Shown in pieces: positions 1 through 9,071 of a DNA stretch of 22,824 nucleotides. Source of the stretch: Lingula anatina (lineage: Eukaryota > Brachiopoda > Lingulata > Lingulida > Lingulidae); assembly GCF_001039355.2 (NCBI RefSeq), contig NW_019775513.1, positions 237,612-260,435 on the forward strand, read 5' to 3'. How positions within the stretch are numbered: position 1 is the first letter of the stretch; the number at the start of each line of letters is the position of its first letter. A program made the position numbers and the translations under genes. The notes beneath the pieces were generated by a model that worked only from the letters and a program-made list of their open reading frames with translations, did no database searches and was not told where the DNA came from.

Positions 1-530
1 TCGTGTTATCAGTGCTGCATATATGCTGAAATAGTGAAAAAACAGCATAAATTCCCTAAAAGTGACCCGATCATGCTGATTTTCGAACTTGACCCGTGTA
101 TTATGAATATTCATCAGTTCTGTAAGTTTCAAGCCAAAAGGTAAAATGGTTTTTCACTTATCGTGTTATCAGTGCTGCATATATGCTGAAAAAGTGAAAA
201 ATCAGCATAAATTCCCTAAAAGTGACCCGATCATGCTGATTTTCGAAATTGACCTGCGTATTATGAATATTCATCTGTTCTGTAAATTTGAATACAAAAT
301 GTAAAACGGTATTCCACTTATCGTGTTATCAGTGAAAGTGCACGATGGCTTCGACGACAGACGCAGATGATGGCTATATGTGCAGACACATCTGTGTCTG
401 TACATAAAAAACAGCATAACTTCTTCAATAATGGCCCGATCATGCTGATTTTCAAACTTGACCTGCATTTTATGAATATTCATCAGCTCTTTAAATATAA
501 AGCCAAAATTAAAACTGCCTTCCACTTATT
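1..530 (+). repeat. 160-bp tandem repeat array (BIV160-size), start truncated by window
   Basis: Copies begin at 1, 161 and 321 with the word tcgtgttatcagtg, giving an exact 160-bp period. A diverged fourth start lies near 526 (ttgtgtttacaatg). Each unit carries gacccgatcatgctgatttt and a tattatgaatattcatca core. The third unit departs after about 15 bases into a gcacgatggcttcgacgac segment and a hairpin, then rejoins the unit sequence near 408. The same family, with a 161-bp period, recurs at 4740-5290 in the same orientation. The period matches the bivalve BIV160 satellite (established knowledge of size only; sequence identity not checked). The array continues to the left of the window. Confidence 0.9.
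378..405. other. Imperfect hairpin inside the 160-bp repeat family
   Basis: ATGT-g-CAGACAC pairs with GTGTCTG-t-ACAT around the loop atct. The stem has one non-Watson-Crick position. The same hairpin at 5256-5283 is perfect, so the structure is held in two separated copies of the family. Confidence 0.75.
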
Positions 531-539
531 GTGTTTACA

Positions 540-723
540 ATGAAAATGCACGGCGATGGCGACGATGGCGATGACAGACAAAGGTGATGGCAATTTGACA
601 CCTGTGTTCTACCTCGACCATTGAGCAATCAACACGTCGTTGTCAGAACTCCTTGGCTCACAATAGTGACACGCAGGTGACTGTCCTTACCACCTTACTG
701 GGCCGCTATCAGTAAGCAACACC
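540..723. other. End of the 160-bp element and unassigned sequence
   Basis: This stretch holds a gacgatggcgatgaca-type trinucleotide-rich segment (about 550-585). It matches the style of the segment at 5217-5240, where the related array also ends. No reading frame or splice signal worth calling is visible. Confidence 0.4.
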
Positions 724-1199
724 ACCACTTAAGCGAGATACTTTCGTGGTCTCACTGTGATCTGCCTAGCAGATACACACATACAAAGGCGAGACACCTT
801 TGTAAGGACGAGACGTCCTCGCACACAAGTGCACGTACAATCTGCGAAAGCAGACGCACACTCACAAAGGCGAGACACCTTTGATGGGAACCGGGTTCTC
901 TCCACCTGGAGAAAACCACCTGCTGCTATACAGCATTGACCACCCCCTCACGCACACCTAAAACCTTTTTTTCCTTTTTTTTTTCTGAAGGTCACTTGTT
1001 GACCGAAAAAGCGCTTTCTGCAACCAGTCCACCCCCCCCCCCCCCCCTCCAGGCTGTATGACCCGTACAACCTTTCTTTGGTCACTTTCATACAGAGGTG
1101 AGACGCCTCTCTCTACACCACGCTGAGGTGAGACGCCTCATGCAGTACGCTGTACACAGCTACGCACACACTCTCCATCAGATATAGCTTTAATCTGAT
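724..1199. repeat. Cluster of short hairpins, several with a shared GAGAC loop
   Basis: At least ten stem-loops were read by eye. Those with the loop YGAGACR or close to it are: 724-750 (ACCAC..AAG/CTT..GTGGT, loop CGAGATA), 782-804 (TACAAAGG/CCTTTGTA, loop CGAGACA), 805-819 (AGGAC/GTCCT, loop GAGAC), 865-883 (CAAAGG/CCTTTG, loop CGAGACA), 1094-1110 (AGAGG/CCTCT, loop TGAGACG) and 1124-1140 (TGAGG/CCTCA, loop TGAGACG). Others are 760-774 (ATCTGC/GCAGAT, loop CTA), 841-854 (TCTGC/GCAGA, loop GAAA), 899-912 (TCTCCA/TGGAGA) and 1177-1199 (ATCAGAT/ATCTGAT). Loops are conserved while arms change in a complementary way. The cluster has no coding frame of note. It may be part of an unknown mobile element or a structured transcript. 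Confidence 0.7.
1032..1047 (+). repeat. Poly-C tract
   Basis: Sixteen consecutive C residues lie inside the hairpin cluster, between the GAGAC hairpins at 865-883 and 1094-1110. The exact length is likely to be uncertain in an assembly. Confidence 0.9.
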
Positions 1200-2191
1200 A
1201 TATCAAATCACTCCCTCACACATACGTAACGAAGGAAAACAAAGGGATTTTGAGCATTAAATCTCAACCCAGAGCGTCCCACTGACAAGCTCACAGCTTT
1301 TAACTAGGGGCGCTGTCAAAACACACGTACCCAGGGGCCCAGCCTTGGATCGTGTTATTTTGATCTGAGGTAGTTTAACTGAGGCATGAGCCGACCACCC
1401 CCAAACACCACTTCAAAATTATAGGGGAAAAGTTTTACAAAGATTAGTTTTGTTTTCTTGCTCATAGTTGAATTTTGTTTAGTTTTTTTTTTCATCAGCC
1501 TTATACAAACCGTAAATTGCTTTCGTTAACTTTACCACTTGGCTTGGCTTGAGAGGATATAATCTTTGATTTGCCAAGCATTGTTACAGTAGAAGATACA
1601 ATGATATCTCTTCCTCTGCACTGGGGTAGTGTGTGCTGATGGGTAAGTTTTTCTTTTCAGTATTGTAAGGTTTTAATAATCATTGATGTAACTGACAGGT
1701 TTTCATTGTAATAAAATGAACATCAAAAACATAAAAGTGATTATAAAAGTGATGTCATTTTCATGGCTATAATGTTTGCTCTTTTAAACTTCTTTTTGAG
1801 CAATTTCAAATTAAAAGAAATGTGATGTAAGTGTTATTTTACTATGCACTTTTTATTACATGAAAGCAAATTACATTTTCAAAGACTAAATTTGACAGTA
1901 CCTTATATAAACTAAAACAAAAGCTAAAAAACTAAATGATTCCACTCCACTGAATATTTTTTTCACTGAAGTTTTTTTTCATTGCATCTATGATCAGATG
2001 GTGTAAAAACAATAATAATTTTTTTCCAATGTAAAAAGTCAAGGTTGACAATTCAACTGAGTAAAAGACCACAATAAAACAGAGATGCAAACCACAGCTA
2101 CGAAGTCATAGGGACCATTCCCAAAATCATTTTCAGATTACAATATTTTTTTAAGTTTACATCAAGACTGGCAGACAGAGGTATTGTAACC
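1200..2191. other. AT-rich stretch without a supported gene
   Basis: No convincing coding frame was found. A short plus-strand run at about 1556-1635 (peptide start EDIIFDLPSIV) ends in a stop just before a strong donor-like ATGG/gtaagt near 1640, so it is not called an exon. The motif agggaccattccc near 2113 matches the end of the palindromic MITEs at 6001 and 15996, but no second end was seen nearby. Confidence 0.5.
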
Positions 2192-2228
2192 AATTATAAA
2201 TTGTATGCTTAGTATACAATTTATAATT
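2192..2228. repeat. Perfect 15-bp inverted repeat at the head of the next array
   Basis: AATTATAAATTGTAT (2192-2206) pairs perfectly with ATACAATTTATAATT (2214-2228) around the loop gcttagt. Each later unit of the adjacent array keeps a shortened form, TATGC-tta-GCATA, at the matching place. Confidence 0.85.
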
Positions 2229-3150
2229 TGTTTTATGAGGTCTGACTTAATCAGCACCCCATCAACATTAGGAAATAAAATCAAAATTTTAAGAAGGCAA
2301 CTCATAACAAAATGCACTGCTGTAAGATTACAATTTCTTCACAGAGTTTTTACAATTTCAACAATCCTAAAATAAGCTTTTTAAATAGGATCATGTATCT
2401 GATTCAGAAGTTCATAAAATAAGCTTTTTAAATACGATAATGTAGCTGATTCAGAAGTAGCACACTATAAATATGCTTAGCATACAACTTACTTAGTTTT
2501 ATGAAGTCTTTGACTTTATCAACATTAGAAAACAAAATCAAAATTTTAAGCAGGCCATTCATAACAAAGTGCACTGCTGTAAGATTACATAGCCTACAAG
2601 TTACAACAACCAATTTCTTCACAGAGTTTTTACAATTTCAACAATCCTAAAATAAGCTTTTTAAATACGATAATGTAGCTGATTCAGAAGTAGCACACTA
2701 TAAATATGCTTAGCATACAACTTACTTAGTTTTATGAAGCCTTTGACTTTATCAACATTAGGAAACAAAATTAAGATTTTAAGCAGGCAATTCATAACAA
2801 AATGCACTGCTGTAAGATTACATAGCCTACAACAACTGATTTCTTCACAGAGTTTTTACAATTTCAACATTTCTAAAATAAGCTTTTTAAATACGATAAT
2901 GTAGCTGATTCAGAAGTAGCACACTATAAATATGCTTAGCATACAACTTACTTAGTTTTATGAAGGCTTTGACTTTATCAACATTAGGAAACAAAATTAA
3001 GATTTTAAGCAGGCAATTCATAACAAAATGCACTGCTGTAAGATTACATAGCCTACAACAAGTGATTTCTTCACAGAGTTTTTACAATTTCAACATTTCT
3101 AAAATAAACTTTTGTAATGTGATTATGTATCTGATTCAGAAGTAAATAAA
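2192..3150 (+). repeat. Tandem array, about 227-233 bp unit, four copies
   Basis: Landmark aagctttttaaata occurs at 2374, 2421, 2654 and 2880, with a diverged form at 3107. Spacings of 233, 226 and 227 follow a short 47-bp partial unit. Shared words include tgcactgctgtaagattaca, ttcttcacagagtttttaca and tgattcagaagta. The first unit is the most diverged. Short frames at 2428-2622 on the minus strand and 2960-3145 on the plus strand are simply repeat units read in one frame. Confidence 0.9.
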
Positions 3151-4320
3151 GACATGCTGTGACATGAAAAGTTAACAGGAAAAGAGATAGCAGCTGGACT
3201 ACAGGGTCTACTTTACCAAGACAACTGGTGGTAATGCACTGTTTTAAACAGGATACATCTCTGTACTGTCAAGATTACAAGCATTCTGTGAAAAATATAT
3301 ATATCTAAAAACAAGTAAAGATTCTAATCTATATATTATTATAACCGACCTTTTAGGTGACTTAAGCAGTTACCACCCTCTACCAGGACCGCAGCTTAGC
3401 TGTACGTTTTCTCTGATGAGAACAGTATAGAATAACCGTCAGTTTAACCAGTGACATATCTGTGACTTTCTAGTTAAAAATCAATCTGTGGCCATGGTAG
3501 GGTGTAATCTGACTTTAAGGCATCCAAGGTACACTCCTAAGACAGTGATATCTGATGAAATCCCATACAATGAGTTGCCCTCTACATTCCATTCATGGTT
3601 CATGTGTTTATCACCACGCCAACAAGTAAGCAGCTTTACCATGTGGTTTCTCATCAAGTTTTTGTTCAAGAACTTGGTTCTTAAGCCTTGTCAGTAAACT
3701 GGTATGCAACCATTAGTAGGCCATAACGAAATATGGTAATGACCCTGTCTTTTCTATTTTGGGGGGGGGGGATGTTGTCAATGCTGCAGTTTTCCAGTCA
3801 TAATTGAATTCAATTAGAACATTTCTGTTGAACAATGTTGAAAAGCAGGCTACCCTACAGTTCACTTCTATATAGAAATATATATTATTTCTTATGATTC
3901 TAAAATTATGTATTGGAAAGATTGATGATTTTCGCCCATTGAAAAGATGAGAGTCATTACCAAAGACTTGAAACATCTATGGCTAGTTACAGGACTAGGT
4001 AATGTTAAGTTGACAATAAAATCTTTCAAAATGTTACTTAAAGAGCCCAGCAAAACGGTTTTCTCTATAATGCATCTTAAAAATATAATCGTTGAAGATT
4101 TTCTAAGATAAATCAATCTTTAGACGCCTGCACTTTCATTTACTTAGAACTCATTTCTACATTCTCATTGCTGAACGTATAAAAAAGACCCGTTTGCTGG
4201 GGCTATTTAATATCTTAGAATTACATTTTGTAGGATTTATAGGCTCTAACATCTGCATTACCTAGTTTTATAACGAGGCACATATATTCAATGTCTGTAT
4301 GTATAGAAGAATTACTTTAC
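3151..4320. other. AT-rich stretch without a supported gene
   Basis: Both strands carry open frames near 3481-3700 and 3713-4116. The frames overlap on opposite strands, have no recognisable domain and are not bounded by convincing splice sites. A G11 run lies at 3761-3771. The stretch lies downstream of the minus-strand gene and could hold its 3' untranslated region. No canonical AATAAA was found on that strand close to the possible stop at 4327. Confidence 0.45.
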
Positions 4321-4326
4321 AGTAAT

Positions 4327-4392
4327 TTACAATGTTTCATCTTCAGTACCGTTTTCCACCCACTGCAGGCAGTTTTGTGATGAGGGGTCAAT
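4327..4392 (-). CDS. Possible terminal exon of the minus-strand vWA/MIB_HERC2 gene
   Basis: On the minus strand a strong acceptor (gtttgtttttcag) is followed by 22 codons ending in TAA. The peptide begins IDPSSQNCLQWVENG and is acidic. Codon content looks coding. The previous recognised exon (6382-6528) ends one base into a codon. Joining it directly here would give an immediate TGA, whereas this peptide needs a phase-0 junction. At least one intermediate exon must therefore be missing, or this exon belongs to another transcript. Of the two readings I favour a missing exon. Confidence 0.4.
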   Translation of the reverse strand: MDPSSQNCLQWVENGTEDETL

Positions 4393-4648
4393 CTGAAAAA
4401 CAAACAAAGTGTGTTTAAGAAATTAACAAAAACAAATAAAAGACAGTAGCAAGTGATTTTTTTTTATAAATACTTTGTTGCTGACACTTCAGTACAATAA
4501 TAATGTGGCCAAGTTTTTTTGCGAACTCCAATTATACAGTATGCAGAACAATGATGGTTTGGTAAATCTGAATAATTTATTCTAAAATAATTTTGATAAT
4601 CATTGTATTCAAAATATTTTTCAAAAATGCAAACAATAACCTGAATAA

Positions 4649-4730
4649 CTAGAGGATCAGAGAGGCGATACCGCCTCCAGATATTGTACCACCAGCTGGA
4701 GTAAGCGCATTCTTATGGACCCCCCCCAAA
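4649..4730 (-). mobile_element. Helitron-like 3' terminus (copy A)
   Basis: Read on the minus strand, this segment ends with a GAGGCG-gtat-CGCCTC hairpin (4662-4677), a 9-base spacer and CTAG (4649-4652), followed by T in the flank. A hairpin about 10 bases before CTRR, with insertion before T, is the accepted hallmark of Helitron 3' ends. About 70 bp match copy B at 7215-7286 with roughly six differences. Going upstream on the minus strand, the segment leads into a 161-bp tandem array. No helicase or Rep coding sequence is visible, so the element is non-autonomous or partial. Confidence 0.65.
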
Positions 4731-4738
4731 AAAAAAAA

Positions 4739-4739
4739 N
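4739..4739. other. Ambiguous base (N), probable assembly join
   Basis: A single n follows an A run and directly precedes the tandem array. Such a position often marks a collapsed or unresolved repeat. The array length and the missing exon content of the surrounding gene should be read with this in mind. Confidence 0.8.
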
Positions 4740-5290
4740 TCAAGCCAAAAGGTAAAATGGTTTTCCACTTATCGTGTTATCGGTGCTGCATATATGCTGA
4801 AAAAAGAGAAAAAATAGCCTAAATTCACTAAAAATGACCCAATCATGCTGATTTTCGAACTTGACCTGCGTATTATGTATATTCATCAGTTCTGTAAGTT
4901 TCAAGCCAAAAGGTAAAATGGTTTTCCACTTATCGTGTTATCGGTGCTGCATATATGCTGAAAAAAGAGAAAAAATAGCCTAAATTCACTAAAAATGACC
5001 CAATCATGCTGATTTTCGAACTTGACCTGCGTATTATGTATATTCATCAGTTCTGTAAGTTTCAAGCCAAAAGGTAAAATGGTTTTCCACTTATCGTGTT
5101 ATCGGTGCTGCATATATGCTGAAAAAAGTGAAAAAACAGCATAAATTCCCTATAAGTGACCCGATCATGCTGGTTTTCGAACTCGACCTGCGTATTATGA
5201 ATATTCATCAGACTGCACGGCGACGACGGCGACGACAGACGCAGATGATGGCTATATGTACAGACACATCTGTGTCTGTACATAAAAAAA
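4740..5290 (+). repeat. 161-bp tandem array, second block of the 160-bp family
   Basis: Unit landmarks tcgtgttatcggtgctgc occur at 4772, 4933 and 5094, a spacing of 161. The first two full units are nearly identical to each other (for example gaaaaaagagaaaaaatagc), which suggests recent amplification. The third matches the copies at 1-320 better. The block ends in a gacgacggcgacgacagacg segment and a hairpin. It lies in an intron of the minus-strand gene. Confidence 0.9.
5256..5283. other. Perfect 12-bp stem hairpin
   Basis: ATGTACAGACAC (5256-5267) pairs fully with GTGTCTGTACAT (5272-5283) around atct. An A run follows directly. It marks the end of the 161-bp array and corresponds to the imperfect hairpin at 378-405. 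Confidence 0.85.
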
Positions 5291-6000
5291 AAGAATACAA
5301 ACTTTTTAGAAAAAAAAAACAGGGACTAACTTTGAATGTAAAAATGGATTCATTAACCATTGGTAAGTATGGGGAAATAATTGTTTACTCTAGGAAAATC
5401 CATTTGTTGGCCAAAATAAAGAGTTCTTATCCATTAAAATTGAAAAACCTATTCCAAGGAATGCCTTGCCACTTGAGAGCTCTGGTAGCAGACAGATGAG
5501 GTCAGGCATAACAGCGATTGTTGCTGTGAGTAGACACTGACCTGAGGTCCCTCAGTGGGGCAAGTAACTCTTTTAAAGATGACAATTTGGAAAATATGAA
5601 ATTCCAAAATATTGCTTTCAATGGTTGTAACATGACTTAGAATAGGCAATGTTTTTTTGTTTGTTTCACTGGTAAATTCAATTGATGAACTAATGTCACA
5701 ATGACATCAAAGAGATTACTGAAAGTTATTAAAACATAATTTTATACTTATTTTAATTCATCAGTCAGCAAAATAGGAAAAAATTATGATTTGGAAAAAA
5801 TATTTCATATTAAATGTCAAGTCTGTAAATATAAACCAAAGCAAATAAATTCCCATATAAAATGCCAATACAATACCAGTATTAAATACCCCGTCTGGCA
5901 AGGTATTTCACCAGCCGCATTCTGGCTTTGAAATTATAATGATTTTTTTTCAACAACAGGTAAAATCAGGTGTTCCAGTCCAATATATATTTGATCTACA
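5291..6000. other. Intron sequence without a supported exon
   Basis: This is intronic relative to the minus-strand gene. Short frames on both strands (for example 5449-5649) show no domain. Two small hairpins occur at about 5509-5526 (ACAGC/GCTGT) and 5542-5555 (CTGAGG/CCTCAG). I looked here for a second MIB_HERC2 exon and did not find one. Confidence 0.5.
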
Positions 6001-6222
6001 AGGGACCATTCCCACAGATATTTGGATCGATCTATCTCCACAGGGAGTCTCACTAAATTTTCATCTGCTATCGGTGAGGCCAAGCGTGCAAGAAAGATAA
6101 TTACCCCCTAGCTTTTTCGGTAGGCGTGACAGAATTTAATCCTCTTCAGCTGACAGCAATTTGGCGTGAACCCCCAGGGAGTTGGGTCGATCCAGGTGGA
6201 TCGATCTAGGTATGGGAACCCT
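6001..6222. mobile_element. Palindromic MITE, copy 1
   Basis: The two ends are long imperfect inverted repeats. The left begins agggaccattcccacag and contains gatcgatctatctcc and gggagtctcactaaatt. The right end, reverse-complemented, begins agggttcccatacctagatc and contains ctccctgggggttcacgcc. The family recurs at 15789-15996. No coding capacity is present, and a target duplication could not be settled by eye. Confidence 0.7.
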
Positions 6223-6381
6223 GTGCCAGACACCTTCTTAAGGATATGAGAGCTGTTATTAGTTATGACAGTCTCTTCCTAGGACTGCAATTTTTGAATT
6301 ATTCTCCCAATCTCTCTTTTATACAAAACTTCAGAAAAAATGTAGCTGAAAAAGAAAAAATGTACATTAATTTATAATTAC

Positions 6382-6528
6382 CTCGTCTGACTTTTACACC
6401 AGGCTTAATGAATTCATTATCCCTAAGGATGCGTGGCTCATCCACTGCCTTAACATCTCTACATCCATCATGGCCATACCGATAGACAAAATCTTCATTG
6501 CTGTGGTCCCACTGAACTCTAACCCTAC
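6382..6528 (-). CDS. Internal exon: C-terminal half of a MIB_HERC2 domain
   Basis: The minus-strand acceptor is ttattcaag and the donor is GACGAG/gtaatt. The exon is 147 bases and keeps phase 1 at both ends, so it joins exactly to the exon at 6732-6927. The peptide contains RVRVQWDHSNEDFVYRYGHD followed by GCRDVKAVDE. The VQWD and YRYGHDG..D motifs are typical of the second half of MIB_HERC2 domains, found in Mind bomb and HERC2 ubiquitin ligases. It ends FIKPGVKVRRG, which resembles the opening of a further MIB_HERC2 module (compare IRVRRGPDW in the previous exon). A second module is therefore expected but was not found downstream. Confidence 0.85.
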
Positions 6529-6731
6529 CTTGAATAATTGGATAAAAAGCAATTGTATGTAAACTGCAGATAAAACAGGTGGAGATGCACTTTGAAGTAA
6601 TTAATATGTATATTATTGTAATGTAAGTTAATGTTTAGTTGTGTAGACTGAATGTAAATTACTGTTTTCAACATCGGACTACACCAAAGCATCAGCATCT
6701 TATCATTTCATTTACAAAGGACTTCACCTAC

Positions 6732-6927
6732 CTCCCTTTTTATACCCTGACACAGTTCCAGGACCGTTATTATCTTGGTCACCATATTTCCAGTCAGGTC
6801 CTCGTCTCACACGTATCCCCAGTGGCAGTTCAAGCTGTATAAGTGCTGTCCTCTGCAAGTCCTCGGCGTCCAGATCTGTCAGCGCTTTGGGACCAATTAG
6901 CTCTTGCAATATTTGATACATTTCACC
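6732..6927 (-). CDS. Internal exon: linker and N-terminal half of a MIB_HERC2 domain
   Basis: The minus-strand acceptor is gtccattttcag and the donor is GGGAG/gtaggt. The exon has 65 codons plus one base. The first part (MYQILQELIGPKALTDLD) looks like a helical linker. Then come GIRVRRGPDWKYGDQDNN and GTVSGYKKGG, the classic start of MIB_HERC2 domains with the conserved R-G-P-D-W-x-W/Y-G-x-Q-D core. It starts in phase 0, so it joins in frame to the vWA exon at 9772-9870. The domain is associated with substrate or partner binding in ubiquitin ligases. No RING or ankyrin part is visible, so MIB1/MIB2 orthology is not claimed. Confidence 0.88.
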
Positions 6928-7214
6928 CTGAAAATGGACAAATGTTTCCAAAATCTCACAGTGTATATGTCACCTCTTGTGCACCTGCACTGACAACTTC
7001 CTGTAACTGAATTACACAATTAGTAACAGATAGAGGATGCTATTCAAACACAATAGTTTTCAATATCTTATGCTTGATAATTACTATTTAAAAGTTATGG
7101 CCTTTGTCGTGAGCATTTACATGAGAAAAATAAATTGCCTAGTAATTAACATTTTATGTCGTGCTCATTGAAATGGTTCCCTGTTTTGGAGATAATAAGG
7201 TATAGTATTTATAA

Positions 7215-7300
7215 CTAGAGGATCAGAGAGGCGATACCGCCTCCGAATATTGTACCACCAGCTGGAGTAAGCGCGATCGTATAGACCCCCACACACACAA
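7215..7300 (-). mobile_element. Helitron-like 3' terminus (copy B)
   Basis: This copy has the same hairpin (7228-7243), 9-base spacer and CTAG (7215-7218) as copy A, again with T following on the minus strand. The hairpin is GAGGCG-gtat-CGCCTC in that orientation. Upstream on the minus strand lies a different tandem array (144-bp unit). Copy A and copy B thus share a terminus but not a satellite. Confidence 0.65.
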
Positions 7301-7439
7301 AAAAGGGACACCACCACCAATCTTGTGCTTGACAAGCTGTAAAAAATGCAATCAACAAGAATTCTCAAAATATGCAAAAAGAATATATAACTAAAAATGG
7401 TACGATCAAAGTTCAGTTCATAATAAGGTAGTTCAAAGG

Positions 7440-8120
7440 TCAATTTCAAGGTCACAGTAAATTTCCAGTATCTGACTTCCTATTCAAGTTCAATAGCAAC
7501 TATGGACCTACATCTCTGCCAGTTTTGGAGATAAAAGGGAACCAAAATTTGTTAACTTCAATTCATGATAAAAAGTAGGTCAAAAGTCAATTTCAAGGTC
7601 AAACTTAGATTGCCAGTATATGACTTCCTATTCAAGTTAAATAGTAACTATGGACCTATCTCTGCTAGTTTTGGAGATAAAAGGGAACAAACGTTGCCAA
7701 GTTCAGTTCACTGTTAAAAGTAGGACAAAGTCAATTTTAAGGTCAAAGTAAATTGCCTCGTATGACTTTCTATTCAAATTCAATAGTAACTATGGACCTA
7801 TCTCTGCCAGTTTTGGAGATAAAAGGGAAGCAAAATTTGCAAAGTTCAATCCATGGTGAAAAGTAGGTCAAAGGTCAATTTTAAGGTCACATTTAGATTG
7901 CCAGTATATGACTTCCTATTCAAGTTCAATAGTATATGGACCTAACTCTGCCAGTTTTGGAGATAAAAGGGAACCAAAATTTGCAAAGTTGAATTCATGA
8001 TGAAAAGAAGGTCAAAGGTCAATTTCAAGGTCATATTTAGATCGCCAGTGTATGACTTCCTATTCAACTTCAATAGTAACTATGGACCTATCTCTGCCAG
8101 TTTTGGAGATATAAGGGACT
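7440..8120 (-). repeat. Tandem array, about 144-bp unit, five copies
   Basis: The landmark agttttggagata recurs at 7521, 7667, 7809, 7953 and 8099, giving spacings of 146, 142, 144 and 146. Units share caaaggtcaatttcaaggtca and gacttcctattcaagttcaa. On the minus strand the units carry gacctttgacctact and gaccttgaaattgacc words of a kind frequent in molluscan repeats. The array lies in an intron of the vWA/MIB_HERC2 gene. Confidence 0.9.
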
Positions 8121-9050
8121 AAATGTTATAATTTTGGAGTGACAATAATGTGCCATAAATTTCATACAGAAAAAATTAATTGAAATAAAGAAAAAGGTAA
8201 TTTTGGTCAAAATTCTTGAAATGGGAGGTGCTCTGAAGTTCCAGATGTTCAAATTTGATGAAATAATGTCATTTTTGACCACAAGTTGTCTGCCTCGCCA
8301 AGCCTTATGTTTTATTTTTCCGGGGTTCAAAATTTATTTTCCATTACCGTACTGCACATTTTGCTTCCACCACCAATATGTACTTTTTGATACAACGTAA
8401 CTCGAAAACCGTATGGAGTACAAAAAAACGGAGCCCTTCTCCAATGTTGGGCTTTACATGGTCTACAAAATGCAAAAAAGAATGGAGCTCTAGCATAAAC
8501 AGTTCCCGAATTAGAGACAGTTTTCAGTTTCGATATCTTATGGCCGCTACTCCCGTGAAAATGCACCGATTGACCCCAAATTCATGGAGATGAAAGATGA
8601 CCCGAAGGGTAACACTTTCCAATAATATTATTGGTTAAGTCTGTGTGGTGTCTGAATAACAGCGCAAATAATTTTTTTTTCGTGAAAAAATTTCATTTTT
8701 TTGAAAATTTTGGCCCGTTTGACCTTGAAATAAAGATCAAAGGTCAAATCTAAGGGCATATTTGAAATCTACACATATGACTTTTGGAAATCCGTCTGTA
8801 GAAATTTGTCCCATAATTCTTTCCGTAGGGTAGATAATTAGCATTTAATTTTGCCATTTTAGGACAAGGGTGCATTGCAATGAGTGCCACACCTAGACCC
8901 CAATACCGACAAAGCCCAAATTTTACGTGGAACAAGTTGAGATTATAGGTGACCTAAATCCAAGAGATGGGTACGCAGGCCCTAGTAGTCTAGGAGGAGA
9001 AGCAGTAATGGTGATTTGGTGGCGGAGCCGCAGGAGCCGGCGGAACATAC
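8121..9050. other. Intron sequence, probably repetitive, no supported exon
   Basis: Open frames on both strands (8088-8593, 8750-8935, 8927-9223) overlap each other and carry no domain. The words tgaccttgaaataaagatcaaaggtcaa near 8720 echo the 144-bp array. Part of this stretch may be the body of the element ending at 9110. Confidence 0.45.
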
Positions 9051-9071
9051 TGGTCGGGACTAAAACCATGT

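Noticed and set aside
757-939. 60-codon plus-strand frame
   Set aside because: It lies wholly in the hairpin cluster, and its repeated RRDTF peptides come from the repeated GAGAC hairpins.
1556-1640. Possible exon containing DLPSI, similar to the start at 11148
   Set aside because: The open frame stops just before the strong donor, and the shared word is only about 15 bases.
3481-3697. Overlapping open frames on both strands (62 and 69 codons)
   Set aside because: No domain, no splice context, and both strands open over the same bases, as expected by chance in AT-rich DNA.
5116-5499. 127-codon plus-strand frame, the longest in the window
   Set aside because: It runs through the 161-bp array, its triplet segment and a hairpin, then into intron sequence. 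It is the repeat read in one frame.
7168-7198. Short words (ggttccct, gttttggagataa) resembling the 144-bp unit in the flank beyond the CTAG terminus
   Set aside because: Too short and in mixed orientation. It could be chance or an old fragment.
7165-7455. 96-codon minus-strand frame
   Set aside because: It covers the Helitron-like tail and the start of the 144-bp array.
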